Source: Didymodactylos carnosus (lineage: Eukaryota; Rotifera; Eurotatoria; Philodinida; Philodinidae). From it: a stretch of 23,102 bases of DNA. Below are positions 8,591 to 19,237 of the stretch, piece by piece (positions within the stretch are counted from its first letter, which is position 1; each line of letters starts with the position of its first letter). A program made the translations under genes and the position numbers. The stretch spans positions 1 to 23,102 of the forward strand of contig CAJNOQ010002686.1 of the NCBI GenBank assembly GCA_905250885.1. The letters run 5' to 3'. The notes under the pieces are model-generated. The model was not told the DNA's origin. It was given only the letters and a program-made list of their open reading frames with translations, and made no database searches.

Positions 8591-10833
8591 CAACCAGGGT
8601 CGAAGAAACATGATTTTGTATCAATACCTCGATTTTGTAAAAGTCAAAACTTCCTGTGCGCTTTCTGCTGAATTAGGTTTTTAGAGCACATACTGCTAGT
8701 AAAATGTCACGTACCCTACAAATCCTGTAGGAAATTTTGTCAGTTCGCAAGTAAGTCACAGTTGCTGAAAACTTAACATTTTCGGACTAGTAATCCACAT
8801 AAATTCAAACTAAGCGTAAACCAATATAGAATAGACCAATAATAATAGAATTGACCAATATAGAATGTCTTTGTTAAGTTGATTCGATACTAGGAGCGAA
8901 GTACATCTTAGACACTATGGCCAAAGATGACTAACTATACTTAGGGTGATAAGAAACAACGGGAAACGGTTTCTGCGAGAAAATGGCCCAATATGATTTT
9001 GTGTGAAAATTACCAGAATGCTTCCTTTTTCACTTCCCAACACTTCTGACTATCAAAAATTGCTCCTGATCCGAACGCCATTCACTTTGTTCCTCAAATG
9101 TTCCGTAAGATTTCAAAGACATTGACCAAAGTCCACACATAGAATGATAGGAAGTTTTCCACGCTTCAAAATGAGCGATTGAGAAGTTTCTCAAAAATAT
9201 ACCCATATAGAACAATTGTCAAAGTACTAAACAGATATCGTATTTTCACTTAACTGGAAAGTTAAGTACGGAAAAACGTTTTTTTGGAAGCGCATCTTTT
9301 AAAGGTCTGTCAGGTGCACAACCTAGAGACCAGACTTTCAAAAAGTTTTTGGTACAGAGAAGATGCGGTCAGATCTTAGCTATCGAATGTTGAAAATCGT
9401 AAGTCTTTGTCATTTTTCAATCAACAATTATTCAAAAATAACCGATTATTTTTTTTTACAGATAGTAGCAAGGATTGAATGCTTAATGACTAGTATCATT
9501 ATGTAAACGTTGACTGATATCACATTCGATGACCTTTTGTTCGCAGATAACGCATATAATAGTATTTTATCAAACAAAGTTGAGCACACAATAAAGAAGA
9601 AGTTTTTTTGTAATAAGTGCCCGTTTTACGAATATGACGCGACTAACCTGTGATCCTCCAAAAACAGCTAGATTTTAAAAATTCTTGTTATATCTGTTTT
9701 ATGCAGAATTGTTCCCTCTATAAAATGCACAAATAAAATTTCTGAAATGAGTATACAGCAGTTTAAAAAATACAAATTACACGAAAAAACCAGGTTTTTC
9801 AAAAACACATTTTTCCAATATTTCTGATCTTTGAAGCGAACTATGCACTTTTCTGTTGCCACAATACCGATTTGTATGCTTCCTCAGAGACTCTGGTCAG
9901 CGAAAAAACACTTTCTAACCAAAAATAAATTCTTCCATGTTATGATGTACTAGGGAGATTCTTGATCAGTACACGGTGATTCTTTAAAAAGAATTACAAT
10001 AATCTGAATGAAAGAGTTATAGTTTTCGAGCAGATATTATTAGACCATATATAGTACACTCTAAAAAAAGGCGTATATTAGAAAACCCTAAACGCTTCGA
10101 AAGCTCTTTCGAAACTGTTTTCCGTATTCGGAATCATATCAAAAACTCCTTTCCATACTTGAGAATATACGTAGCAGCGTACGAACTTTCGAAAACCCTG
10201 AAAAAAACAAAAAACTTTCGCATACCCAAAACGGTATCCTCGAATACCGAACAAGGTATTACCGAAAACTCTTTTTTCTCAAACTTTTTCCAAAACCTAA
10301 AACATATCAGGATATTCGATTGTCGGTTTTAGAAAATGCCTTTCCGGATATTTGAATTATTTCATATAAAACCCTTCGGTTTTTCGAAAGATAGAATAGG
10401 ATTTAATCGATTACACACGAGTTTTAAAAGAAGAAATACGGTGTTAGATTTGAGTTGTGCTGTGGACATCCAGATGACACTATGTCTCACTTGTTTCTTC
10501 ATTGCTCAAGGTGTAATGCTCAGAGGTTATTTTTGTCAAACTCTGCTCATATACCTTTGAAAATCACCTAATCGTCCTCTATCGTATATTATTTATACAT
10601 GATTCAATCGCTTCATTTAATAGAAGTAAACCTAGAGAACGCTTCTTGACAGATGATGTGTTACGAACATTCTAGCACTACTGTTGTTCACTTGCAAAAC
10701 CCCGGTGAGTCATTGTTTTTCTTCATCATGTTTCTACCATCATACCTGAAAAGCTGGTGAATTCAAAAGTGCTACGTAATGCCATCTCAAGGCATTATAA
10801 TTGAGACCTATATAAAATTTAGACAAGATAGCA
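8591..10833. other. Gene-poor stretch
   Basis: No recognisable gene on either strand. Frames at 9030-9215 (-), 9668-9862 (-) and 10336-10560 (+) lack family motifs. It contains the second 127-bp segment (9665-9791), a twofold accaatatagaat repeat near 8820-8868, and a stretch at 10060-10400 rich in cgaaa/ttcg and ataccg words. A good donor (GTGAGT at 10703) and an acceptor (TTTAG at 10821) just before the TPR remnant hint at a lost upstream exon. Confidence 0.45.
9665..9791 (+). repeat. 127-bp segment, copy B
   Basis: Identical to 5185-5311. The flanks here are continuous and free of N, so this is probably the authentic location. The first bases after the match (aggttttt) differ from those of the other copy. 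Confidence 0.8.
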
Positions 10834-11830
10834 ATGAACCCCGCAGACATTGCAAACGTTTCCTGCGAACAAAATAGCTTTGAAGAAGCCATGTTGCATT
10901 ATAAACAAACAATAGATATGGACGAAACAATGCATCCAACTGAGCATGTCAGTTTAACTATCCTTCATTATAACGATGGATGCTGTTATCGAAAAACAAA
11001 AGATTTTGGTTTAGCATTACGACATCATAAAATGGCATGGTCAATACGAGAGAAATTCTTCTGGGCATACATCTTGAAATATTATTGTATCATATACATG
11101 CTAGTCTGAAACACTATCATCAGTTATCAAAAGTGTTCATCAGTTAACGCATTAAAAAGGTGTCAGAGCTATACATAAGGATTGTAATGTACAACAGTAT
11201 ACAAAATGAGTATAATTTACGCATACAATATCTCACAAAAGCGATAAAGACCAAAGAAAATATTATGCCAAATAACGAAATCCATGTTGCAAAGTTGTAT
11301 GGAAATATGGCATTGTGTTATAGTGAGATAAGAAAGTATGATCTTTCTACAGTCTATTATGAAAAAACTTTGACAGTCTGCGAAAAGTGTTCACCATTTG
11401 GTTATCAGAGGACTTTTGAAATAAATTCAAAAATAGATTGGTTGTACTCCAAAACTAATGGACTTGATTCCGTCACAAACTATTTCATGAAGAAATTACC
11501 GATCGTCAAAGAAGAAACTGAATCAGAGATTGCTGATTTATCCCAGCCTAGTGAACGGTAATACTTTCAGAAACGAGAATATGATAAGTCCATTGAATAT
11601 TCTGAATGGTTCTTGAAAATATCTAAAAGATTTTCACTGCAAAAGATTTCTTTAATTGCAGATTTGGAAGATGTTACAGGACAATTTATTATAACACTAA
11701 TCAGTTTAATCTAGCCGTAGAGCACTTCATATCGGCATCGAAATTACGACAAAGTATAAGTTTAAAGGGATGTATTCGATGTGCGTCGGTACTAAAGAAT
11801 ATTAGTACTGATAGACAACTACAAAAAATC
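10834..11830 (+). pseudogene. Kinesin-light-chain-like TPR protein remnant
   Basis: Tetratricopeptide repeats are visible in pieces. The first frame (10834-11109) has EEAMLHYKQTIDMDE, then HPTEHVSLTILHYND and ALRHHKMAWSIREK, the 42-residue rhythm of KLC-type TPRs. The next (11160-11561) has QYLTKAIKTKEN, AKLYGNMALCYSEIRKYDL and YYEKTLTVCEK. After an in-frame TAA at 11559 the same frame continues with YFQKREYDKSIEYSEWFLKI; a shift to another frame then gives YYNTNQFNLAVEHF. TPRs form helical scaffolds for protein binding. At least one frameshift and several stops make a working protein unlikely unless complex splicing rescues it. Tandem KLC-like TPR genes are abundant in bdelloids. No upstream catalytic domain is seen. 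Confidence 0.65.
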
Positions 11831-12326
11831 ATTAGATCTATATGAAACTTGAATATTATTGAAATGAAAAACACTAAAAAAGCACATAACATTACCATCT
11901 TGTGCTGTTGGTACTGCGCATAACTTCGGACTACTGATGGTATTCGCCCTCCAACACCGTACATTTGGATTTTGCAACTGTGTGTAAACAGACCTGTGAT
12001 ATCTTGCCTAGTATAATTGCATCTGGTGTTTATCAGATTATTGATCATAATTAAACAGTATATGAACAATATGTTTATTTAGCTTAAGTTTTATTTATTT
12101 GTTTATTTTATTCATAAAGCATCACAAAGTTGGTTGAGTTTTAATTGTTTAATTTGCATTCGCACATTAAAAACATTTGTATTTGAAGTTCAAACACAGT
12201 AGAACAGTTTTGGATTTTATTTATTGCTACGAAAAGAAGAGTTATCAATGGGTGGACTATAAATGAATCAGATTTGATGTACTTAACACCTTGGATAGTA
12301 CCGATAAAACTGGATATAGATATTTA
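11831..12326. other. Intergenic stretch between convergent genes
   Basis: This separates the plus-strand TPR remnant from the minus-strand DED gene. The 122-codon minus frame overlapping 11701-12069 runs antisense to the TPR remnant and has no family motif. The only feature I would name is the cluster of minus-strand poly(A) signals listed separately. Confidence 0.5.
12073..12112 (-). terminator. Poly(A) signal cluster for the DED gene
   Basis: Several TTTATT words on the plus strand read AATAAA on the minus strand, 215-255 bp after the DED gene stop. The AT-rich background makes any single copy weak evidence; the cluster in the right place is suggestive. Confidence 0.4.
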
Positions 12327-14130
12327 TTAGTGTTGATTGTAAGTACAAATTAATTCATCCCAAAGTGATATTTCCTGATACGGTTTTGTTCTGATAACAA
12401 TGACCCTTGGTTTTTGATCAACTGATAAGTGTAAATCATTAAGATATTTCATTAATGTGATATAAGATTGCATTTCATCCTCATTACTTTTATTGTTTAT
12501 ACATCGACATGTACAAACATTGAATATGATCAGATCAATCTGATCCAATAGTATTCTGTGAGTTTGTAAATAATTTATAAGTTTATTTGCTTTGTACAAA
12601 CCGATTGTCTTTGCAGACTTCTTATGCTTCTTTTCGATATAATATACTAGCTCTTGCTTTAGGTTGTCATCATCTTTTATTAATTTTAGATGACGAGAAT
12701 GACATAAAGAATAAAGTTGACCACTTAAATTCGGTAGTACCAGACAAAATGATAAAAAACAGGGCAATGAATTGCTAATCGATTGTTCTTCAGCTTTTTT
12801 CAAATAATAATATTCTGTCAACCAACAAGAAACTGATCCACTACTATGATAAGATTCCACGTCAATAACTATATTTCGTTGACTATCAGTACGATTTATT
12901 AACGATAGATATTGATTCGGTACTCCTTGTAACAACTTTGTACTAGATAATTCAGACGATTCATCTTCATATGTATTATTTGTATTTTGCACTTCATCAA
13001 TGTCAACAAGGTCATGAGTATTGATTAAATTTGATGATAAAGGTGATGGTGATATTTCAAGCGCTAAAATAATATATTTAAAACTATAGTTTAGAAAGCT
13101 TTATTATTTTTCATCCGAAACGATGCATAAACGTATCATTCAACAACGACGCTAGAATGAACTAGTTCCAAAGAAAATAAATAATTTTTTCCATATTTTT
13201 CAACTCTTATCTGTTCATCTAAATTGGAGCGTTAACGGTAAAGTTATAGTGAGTTTCCTAGACAAAAATGACGTGTCTTGCTTGTTACACATACTGTAGA
13301 GTGGTTTTCTTTCGCCTTTGGCTCATTTTTCAGTAGTATTCGACTTAAAAGATTTTAATAGATCAGAATTGATGTTTTACCACAAACAGACAAGATTGAG
13401 GGCTATGTTTTCAGTGTTACAAATATATCACTTCTTTCTCGAAAACGTTTTCTGATAAGCCAATATGTTTTTTTCACATTTGTTCTGAACAATAGTAAAA
13501 ACCTCAAATTTTGGTTTTGACTATGTGTGATGACAATTTAAGTCTGATCAATCGAAATCTTCTAGGTGAATTAATGCCCTGAATAATAACTATTTTTCAG
13601 TATTTCAGTATCAACACCATAAAAATATCACAACTGTAGTGAATTTTGAGAAACTCATAAAATATAAACTGCATATGATACAAACATGGTAGATCCAATG
13701 AATTATCTTCGAGAGAATTTTGTAAATTGGAGTCGATTTGTTGGCTTTGTTCGTCATTTAACATTGAAAGAATATCTTTTGAACTTGAAAAATTGTTTTC
13801 GATTCTCGAAAGTGATGGTTTGTATTCTACATAAAAAAAAAGACTTTTTGAGATACAAATGATAATACTCTTTGTCATCTAAAAACCTTTTAAATATTGT
13901 GCCACATCCGGTCGTTTTATTGTTTCTAATCGTTCAATTAAATAATTTAAATTGTTTGATGAAATTTTGTTTCGTTGAATTAATGCTTCAAACACGTGAA
14001 CTAATTTACTATTTTGTAAATGTTTTCCAATATCCAATCCAATTACAAATACTAAATAGTCTTTATCATTGTCTGACAATGCAAATTGTGTGTCGAGGAG
14101 AAGCTTACGAAGCTCATATTCATTATCCAT
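12327..14130 (-). CDS. Death effector domain protein with an unrecognised C-terminal region
   Basis: Three exons on the minus strand: 14130-13887, 13826-13686 and 13063-12327, all joined in phase 1, giving 373 residues. The first intron is 60 bp (GTTTTT...ATGTAG); the second is about 622 bp and its donor (GTTTGT at 13685) is a best guess. Residues 5-80 read as a DED: six predicted helices, a hydrophobic core (YLVFVIGLDI, VHVFEALIQR) and an RxDL-type motif R73-P-D-V at the last helix. DEDs bind other DEDs in FADD, caspase-8 and related apoptosis or immune adaptors. A Ser/Gln/Asp-rich linker follows (about 85-190). The C-terminal part alternates predicted strands and helices (NIVIDVE, IDLIIFNVC, PRVIVIRT), suggesting an alpha/beta fold, but I find no caspase His or QACxG site and cannot name it. 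The start is the first ATG (14130). Confidence 0.75.
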
Positions 14131-14904
14131 GAAGAAGATTTTGAAAAGAATGTTTGAAGCTTCTTAGAACGTAAAAATCTCAAAATCAAACAAAACCATT
14201 AGTAAAATATATAATTTGAATAATTAATTATTTTAATGTAGCGAACACATAACCAATTTGTGTAAAAGTCTACTCTAAAAAGGTTTAGCTACTTTGATAA
14301 TCAATTTGTTTTAAAAAAAATGTATGAAACAACTATGTTGACGCGTGTATCAGAGAAAAATGCCATATTTTTCTTGTAATTATTATTATTTTATCTTCAG
14401 TAAGTATCAGGCATAACAAGAGATACTAAACACTGAGAAAAAGACGAAATCCAAAAGTCATTTGATCGATTTCGAATTTCTTTATCAAATGTAAAAGGGT
14501 CATTTCTCTATAACAAATATGCGTTTATTGATATATACGTGATAAGAGAGAAAGAGTGAAAGTAAGAATAAAGTAAGGCTATAATAACATAAGTAGCTGA
14601 TATTAAGAGATGAAGAGTCGTAGCAAAAAACTAATGTTATATTTCTTTCGCATCATACGTCTTTGCTTTTTTCTTTTCTGTACTTTTGACAGAAAAAATA
14701 AAGTAAAAGTAAAAATATAGTAATAAAAAGTTTTACTTTCCTATCGTGTAAGAACAGAACGCATTACCTATTTCATGGGATGAATGAGAATGAAATTTCA
14801 TTAATGTCTCAGTGATGTTTAAGCAATGTTTTAGTAAAATTTTGTTCATTTGTCATGCACGCGTTTATGATTCTTTTCTCATTAGTCATACACAATATGA
14901 CACA

Positions 14905-14918
14905 GACGCTATAGCGTC
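14905..14918. repeat. Perfect 14-bp palindrome GACGCTATAGCGTC
   Basis: The sequence equals its own reverse complement. It is flanked by tatgac on the left and ata on the right, so the symmetry nearly extends further. It may be chance or a dimeric protein-binding site. Confidence 0.5.
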
Positions 14919-15623
14919 ATAGAACTAAAAAAAAACGGCTTGGACGACAAGAGGATGAACCTCTTTTCGTACAATTTGAAAGGGGTCTAACATTACTTAG
15001 TTGCTACTAGAGATGGGTCGTAATACCTAAGCTTTGAACGAACGAAACGAAAGATTATTCGTTATTCACTGTATCAAACCTTGACGACCGTATCGTTCAT
15101 ATTCCTAGACGTGAGGAACTTAGACTGAGTAACACCCTCAGAAAGTGTCTCAAGGTGAGTAAAAATCGCTATGTGACAGGAGGACCTTTATGAGCCTTTG
15201 CTCACGAATGTTCTACTTTCCGGACAATTCTAACTGTTCATGTCCTGAGTCTGGCAATTCGATCACAAATGATAGAAAATCGCGGCAACTAATTTATCTG
15301 CTATTCTATCAATCATATGTCACTTAACAAAGTTGCGAATCGTAAACTTGAAATTTTGACGCGTAAAATGGCGCCACTATTCGCGCCAAAATGCGAAAAG
15401 CGATTTGAATAAAGAGATACTTTGCTACCCGCACATTCATTCAATAAGCTATTCAGGAAAAAATTTGAACTGATCCGATTCAGCGTATAAAAAGCTGATT
15501 TTGCGATAACTGACGGTCAGACTTTGTTGAATCATGAATAAGTGCAAAATTAACATTCCCTTAGATAAGTGAACAAATACCAAAAGATAATAACATTCGA
15601 CACTCAAACATATAGACACACAC

Positions 15624-15793
15624 CTTTGTTTTAAAGCTGGCATTGTTATACCTTGAATCGTTGATTTCAGATTTGAAAGATATACTAAAATATTCGAATA
15701 TTGCACGTGTTGATCTAAGTGAAATATTCCTTTGACTGGAAGTCTAGGGTCATATGAAACAAATGTCGGCGTCAATATAACATAAAAATGCAC
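15624..15793 (-). other. Possible orphan exon, no family recognised
   Basis: The minus strand has an open stretch with protein-like composition (VSYDPRLPVKGIFHLDQ, VQYSNILVYLSNLKSTI). It is bounded by a plausible acceptor (ggttag) near 15794-15799 and a GTGTGT donor at 15623. I do not recognise the protein and find no partner exons nearby, so it may be a gene fragment or chance. Confidence 0.25.
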
Positions 15794-16587
15794 TAACCAG
15801 CAAAGTTTATGGTTATAGGAGATTATGATGGAACAGCGTAGGTAATCGAATATGACGAATCAGAAAATGGGTATGAGTGATCTCTAGGAGAAATCCTTTT
15901 GCTTGGATAGTTCTTTTCAACTTTATGGGATGAAAATGAAACAGTATGGGTGAATGATTAGTTTCAACTATTCCTCAGCAGTATTTTTTTGGTAAAGTAG
16001 TTTAGCAATTCTTATAGTAGAAAAAAGAAAATCTTGCTTATTTCGGCCTATTTCCAAAAAATCAATATTTTTTCACAGCAAAATGACTTCTAAACTCAGG
16101 CGAAAGACTAAATTCGAAAAAACAGTTAAAACGACATCTTACAAGAATATCTAATAACGAGAGAACATTTCAAAGTGTCCGCTTGTTTGTTCTTTGAAAC
16201 TGATTTGCTTATGGATAACTTTTGGTTTAGATCATGAGCGAAATAAAGATTTACTTTTTTGACGTGTCGAGGTTGTCTACATTTGTAGCTTCTTTTTAGT
16301 AAATTTTCTGTGTGGGATATTTCTAAAGGGCGTACGATAAAAACGACCTCTTTCCTGTATTTTTAAAATTTTATTCAAACGATGTAGACTATATTTTTCG
16401 TTCCGTTCAAAAACAGAAAATGCAAAGAAAACGTCAATTTTTTTATCATATGTTCTTCAAGAATACCCCTAGTACTAGATATTAGGGCTGGGCGAGTCCG
16501 GACTGGAAGATTATTCGGTGGACTTGGACTGAAGTGTTTTTGAAGGACTCAGACTCGAACGTGAGTTTTGATATTTCGAGTCCAATC

Positions 16588-16761
16588 TATCCAAGTCCCA
16601 GTAAGTTAGCTGGAAAGCTTCTGTGTGTTTCAGCTACATCGGCGTCTATCGAGAGTATTTTTTCTCAATCAGGCTTTTTGATTAGACCCGAAAGAGCAGG
16701 TTTTACGAAAAACAATCTATCTCAACTGACATTGTTAAAATGTAATAGAAGTTTACTTTAG
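16588..16761 (+). pseudogene. hAT transposase C-terminal dimerisation domain fragment
   Basis: The frame reads YPSPSKLAGKLLCVSATSA, SIESIFSQSGFLI, RPERAGFTKNNLSQLTLLK and then TAG. This follows the hATC pattern closely: YP-L--LA--LL-IPATSA-xER-FS-aG and then a conserved R and N-L-x-L. Only the last 55 or so residues of a protein normally 500-700 long remain; the zinc finger and catalytic core are missing. Upstream, at 16483, TAGGGCTGGGCGAG resembles a hAT terminal repeat, so the locus may be an internal deletion derivative. No matching right end is found. Confidence 0.75.
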
Positions 16762-16783
16762 TACTTTTTCTGTTTCAACACGA

Positions 16784-16925
16784 TTAGTGTAAAGCGCCAG
16801 TAATTAGAAGTTTTAGTGGATTTTATTTTTCGTTCTAAATCACATCGCTACATGCAGTTTTATCTGCTAATCTCGAATATGATCTTCTTTTTTCATTTCG
16901 ACCAAGATTTTGCGGAGAAACCGCA
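16784..16925 (+). repeat. Dispersed repeat, copy 3 (diverged)
   Basis: It starts ttagtgtaaagcgccagtaatt and keeps gtggatt, cacat, cagttttatctgctaatctcgaatat and tcatttcgacc-agattttgcggagaaa. It aligns along its length with the copies at 3399 and 7534 but is much more diverged, perhaps 70% identical. It begins about 22 bp after the hAT fragment stop. Confidence 0.6.
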
Positions 16926-17169
16926 ACTATTTTTCTCATAACTTTGAAAGCTTAGAAGTTTTCACAAAATTTTCAATGCAGAAGTTGTAGACTAAGGTGT
17001 TAGGCACCGATTGGTGCAAAAATCAATTGGAAATCTTACCAGCAAAAAGTTTGGTAGCAGTTTTACTGGAGGAAAGTCCGAAACGTTCTTATTTCCCACA
17101 AGTGGGAAGTTAGAACATTTGCTGTATCTGTCTGCATGGGGTAAATGGAACGTATCTACCAAAAGTTTC

Positions 17170-17516
17170 GCTGTGTTTGGACATTTTTGTTAATACTTGG
17201 GAGAACTGTTCGGGTTTATTATAGTGGGACTCAGGTTTTTAGAATCTTTTTTTAATATATTATCTACTGAAAAACGTGGAACCCTTTCACATAACAAAAT
17301 AATTAGCCGCTTTTGTTATTGTGTCAAGCTTATTAAATGTGATATTAATAATAAATAAATTTGGTTTTTGTATCAACACAAGATAGCACCGATGATTTCT
17401 AAAACTTGGGTCTTTTCAGTAGATAATCTATTAGGAAAAGATTCTAAAAACTTGAGTCCTACTATAATAAACCCGAACAATTCTTTCAAGTATTAACAAA
17501 AATGTCCAAACACAGC
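17170..17516. mobile_element. MITE-like element with 104-bp terminal inverted repeats
   Basis: 17170-17273 is complementary to 17413-17516 at 96 of 104 positions, with no gaps. The outer ends read gctgtgtttggacatttttg. The 139-bp centre is AT-rich and non-coding. Total length 347 bp. No transposase is present, so mobility would need a partner element. I see no convincing target-site duplication, so the superfamily cannot be assigned. Confidence 0.85.
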
Positions 17517-19080
17517 AAATAAAACTTGAAACTTTTCTCCATTAAGCAAAGACACAACCTTGAAGTTTAGTTAAGAAATGATGGAGTTATTAAAGTTTGT
17601 TTTTCATTTGGACTTTTGGGATACTCGGTATTAATTAAACCTCACAGTTGTAGTAACCAACCTCATAATATGAGTACCAATCTTGTTCTACATTTTGCAA
17701 CAAATAGTCCCGCATACGGTACACAATCTGAAAACGTTTTGGTGACTGTTTCTATTACGAACAGTCTTCTTAATACGTTTCCCCTTCGAAACACAAAGTA
17801 TGCTGCCATAGTCTATAAATTAAAAATCATGCAAAATTATATTAAGGACCATATTAAGAACAACGACAGGCACTGAAAACGTATTTATAGAATGAGGTTC
17901 TTGACCTCATCGATCTTCCTTCTTCTAACGGTATCAGCGATCCTCATCCCTAACCAAACGCTAGGCAATCGCCTTTGGCAGTTGCTTGTTTTGTTACATG
18001 AATGCGAGGAAGGAATTTCAACTTTTCAAACGAGAATTCTACTTCCTCATAAACGATGACAATGCAAATACATAGCACACGCATCACAAGTTCAAGCACT
18101 CATAAGAGTCACTCAAACGAGAACTTTACTCTGCTCTACGAGAATTATAGTTTCAAAAGGAGGTAGAATCTTATTTTTTTTTGAGAATTCTAATTTTTCG
18201 TTTTTCGTTTTTTAGCTTCATCTATATATTTCATCTATATACTGACTTCTCGAATTAATGTTTGGTGTCGTTTCAATATATTTGCCTATACGAAAAGCGC
18301 AGAAATGATCAAATTTAAAGGGATATTGGATTTTTTTGATCGCTAAAAAAAGATTGTTTTGATCGTCAAGTTTCTTTCTATCGAAATCATTATCAAAAAA
18401 TTATACTTTTGTTCACAAAATTAATTAAAGAAACTTTAAATTAAAGAAAATATATATTAGAAGAATATATAGCAATTAATTAGCAATGATTACCAATTAA
18501 TGAGTAAACAGACAAGAAAAAGAATATAAAGAAGTTTAATTTATTAGTATACAACTGAACATAAAGAATATTCTATATACAGATATATGCAAACAAATAT
18601 ACTAATTTTATATTTTTGTAGCCCGACATAAACTGCAAGTCTGATGTTATACTAAGTTTTCTGGTATCAACTAAGAACTTCAGTTTTTGGTCGTTTCATT
18701 GCTAGAATGTTGTCGAGTGGCTCACTTTCACCACTCGCCACCCCTGCCACCACCTCTGCTGTTCAAGTTTTTGCACTCTTCTATGGGATTTTTTTAAAAA
18801 AAGTTTTCCAAAAAATCGAACTTTTACTCTTGTTCCCGAAAATAAACTTTCGAAATCTATTATTCTTTATGCTTAATTACAAGATTGTCGTTTTTTGGTT
18901 CAAAAATATAACATTAACGATAAAATTTCTAAAAACTTCAACCATTGAAATTAAACTTCTAGCCTCGATTGATCCCTAATTGATTTCTCAAATCATCCCT
19001 CGTAAATTTTTATTCTCAACTCGTCCATTCTCGATTCGTCCCGCAAATGCACGCATAGGCTAAATTATTCGGCTTTTAAA

Positions 19081-19144
19081 TTTATTTAATAAACTTTGTA
19101 AAAAGACCAACACTAATAATTAACAATATATAAACAACTACAAT
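19081..19144 (+). repeat. MULE terminal inverted repeat, left
   Basis: 64 bp, from tttatttaataaactttg to caactacaat; complementary to 20306-20369 with two mismatches. Confidence 0.9.
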
Positions 19145-19237
19145 ATCACTATGCCCACAAGACAAACCAATTATTCGTGAAGATATCATATTTTAATTCG
19201 GGTTGTTTTAACAGCTTTACCACATTTAATAGCCAGT

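Larger units (their letters stand above)
14131..16587. other. Gene-poor stretch upstream of the DED gene
   Basis: No gene of recognisable family. The first few hundred bases should include the DED promoter, but no clear element stands out. Small items are a perfect 14-bp palindrome at 14905-14918, a hAT-end-like tagagatgggtcg at 15008, a possible orphan exon at 15624-15793 (-), and a second hAT-end-like tagggctgggcgag at 16483. Confidence 0.45.
16762..19080. other. Gene-poor stretch with repeats
   Basis: No recognisable gene. Frames at 17011-17193, 17616-17876 and 18707-18979 show no family motif; the first overlaps a MITE arm. The stretch holds the third dispersed-repeat copy (16784-16925) and the 347-bp element at 17170-17516. 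From 18160 to 18660 it is very AT-rich. Confidence 0.5.

Noticed and set aside
10060-10400. Possible MITE in the cgaaa/ataccg-rich stretch
   Set aside because: Short words repeat in both orientations, but I could not align two arms over a useful length.
11701-12069. 122-codon minus-strand frame
   Set aside because: Antisense to the TPR remnant in part; no recognisable domain.
12327-12992. Reading the DED gene C-terminus as a caspase domain
   Set aside because: NVCTC loosely recalls the caspase QACRG site, but the catalytic His block and the p10 motifs are missing and the order of elements does not fit.
13872-14132. 86-codon plus-strand frame
   Set aside because: Exactly opposite the DED exon, which has clear domain signal on the minus strand.
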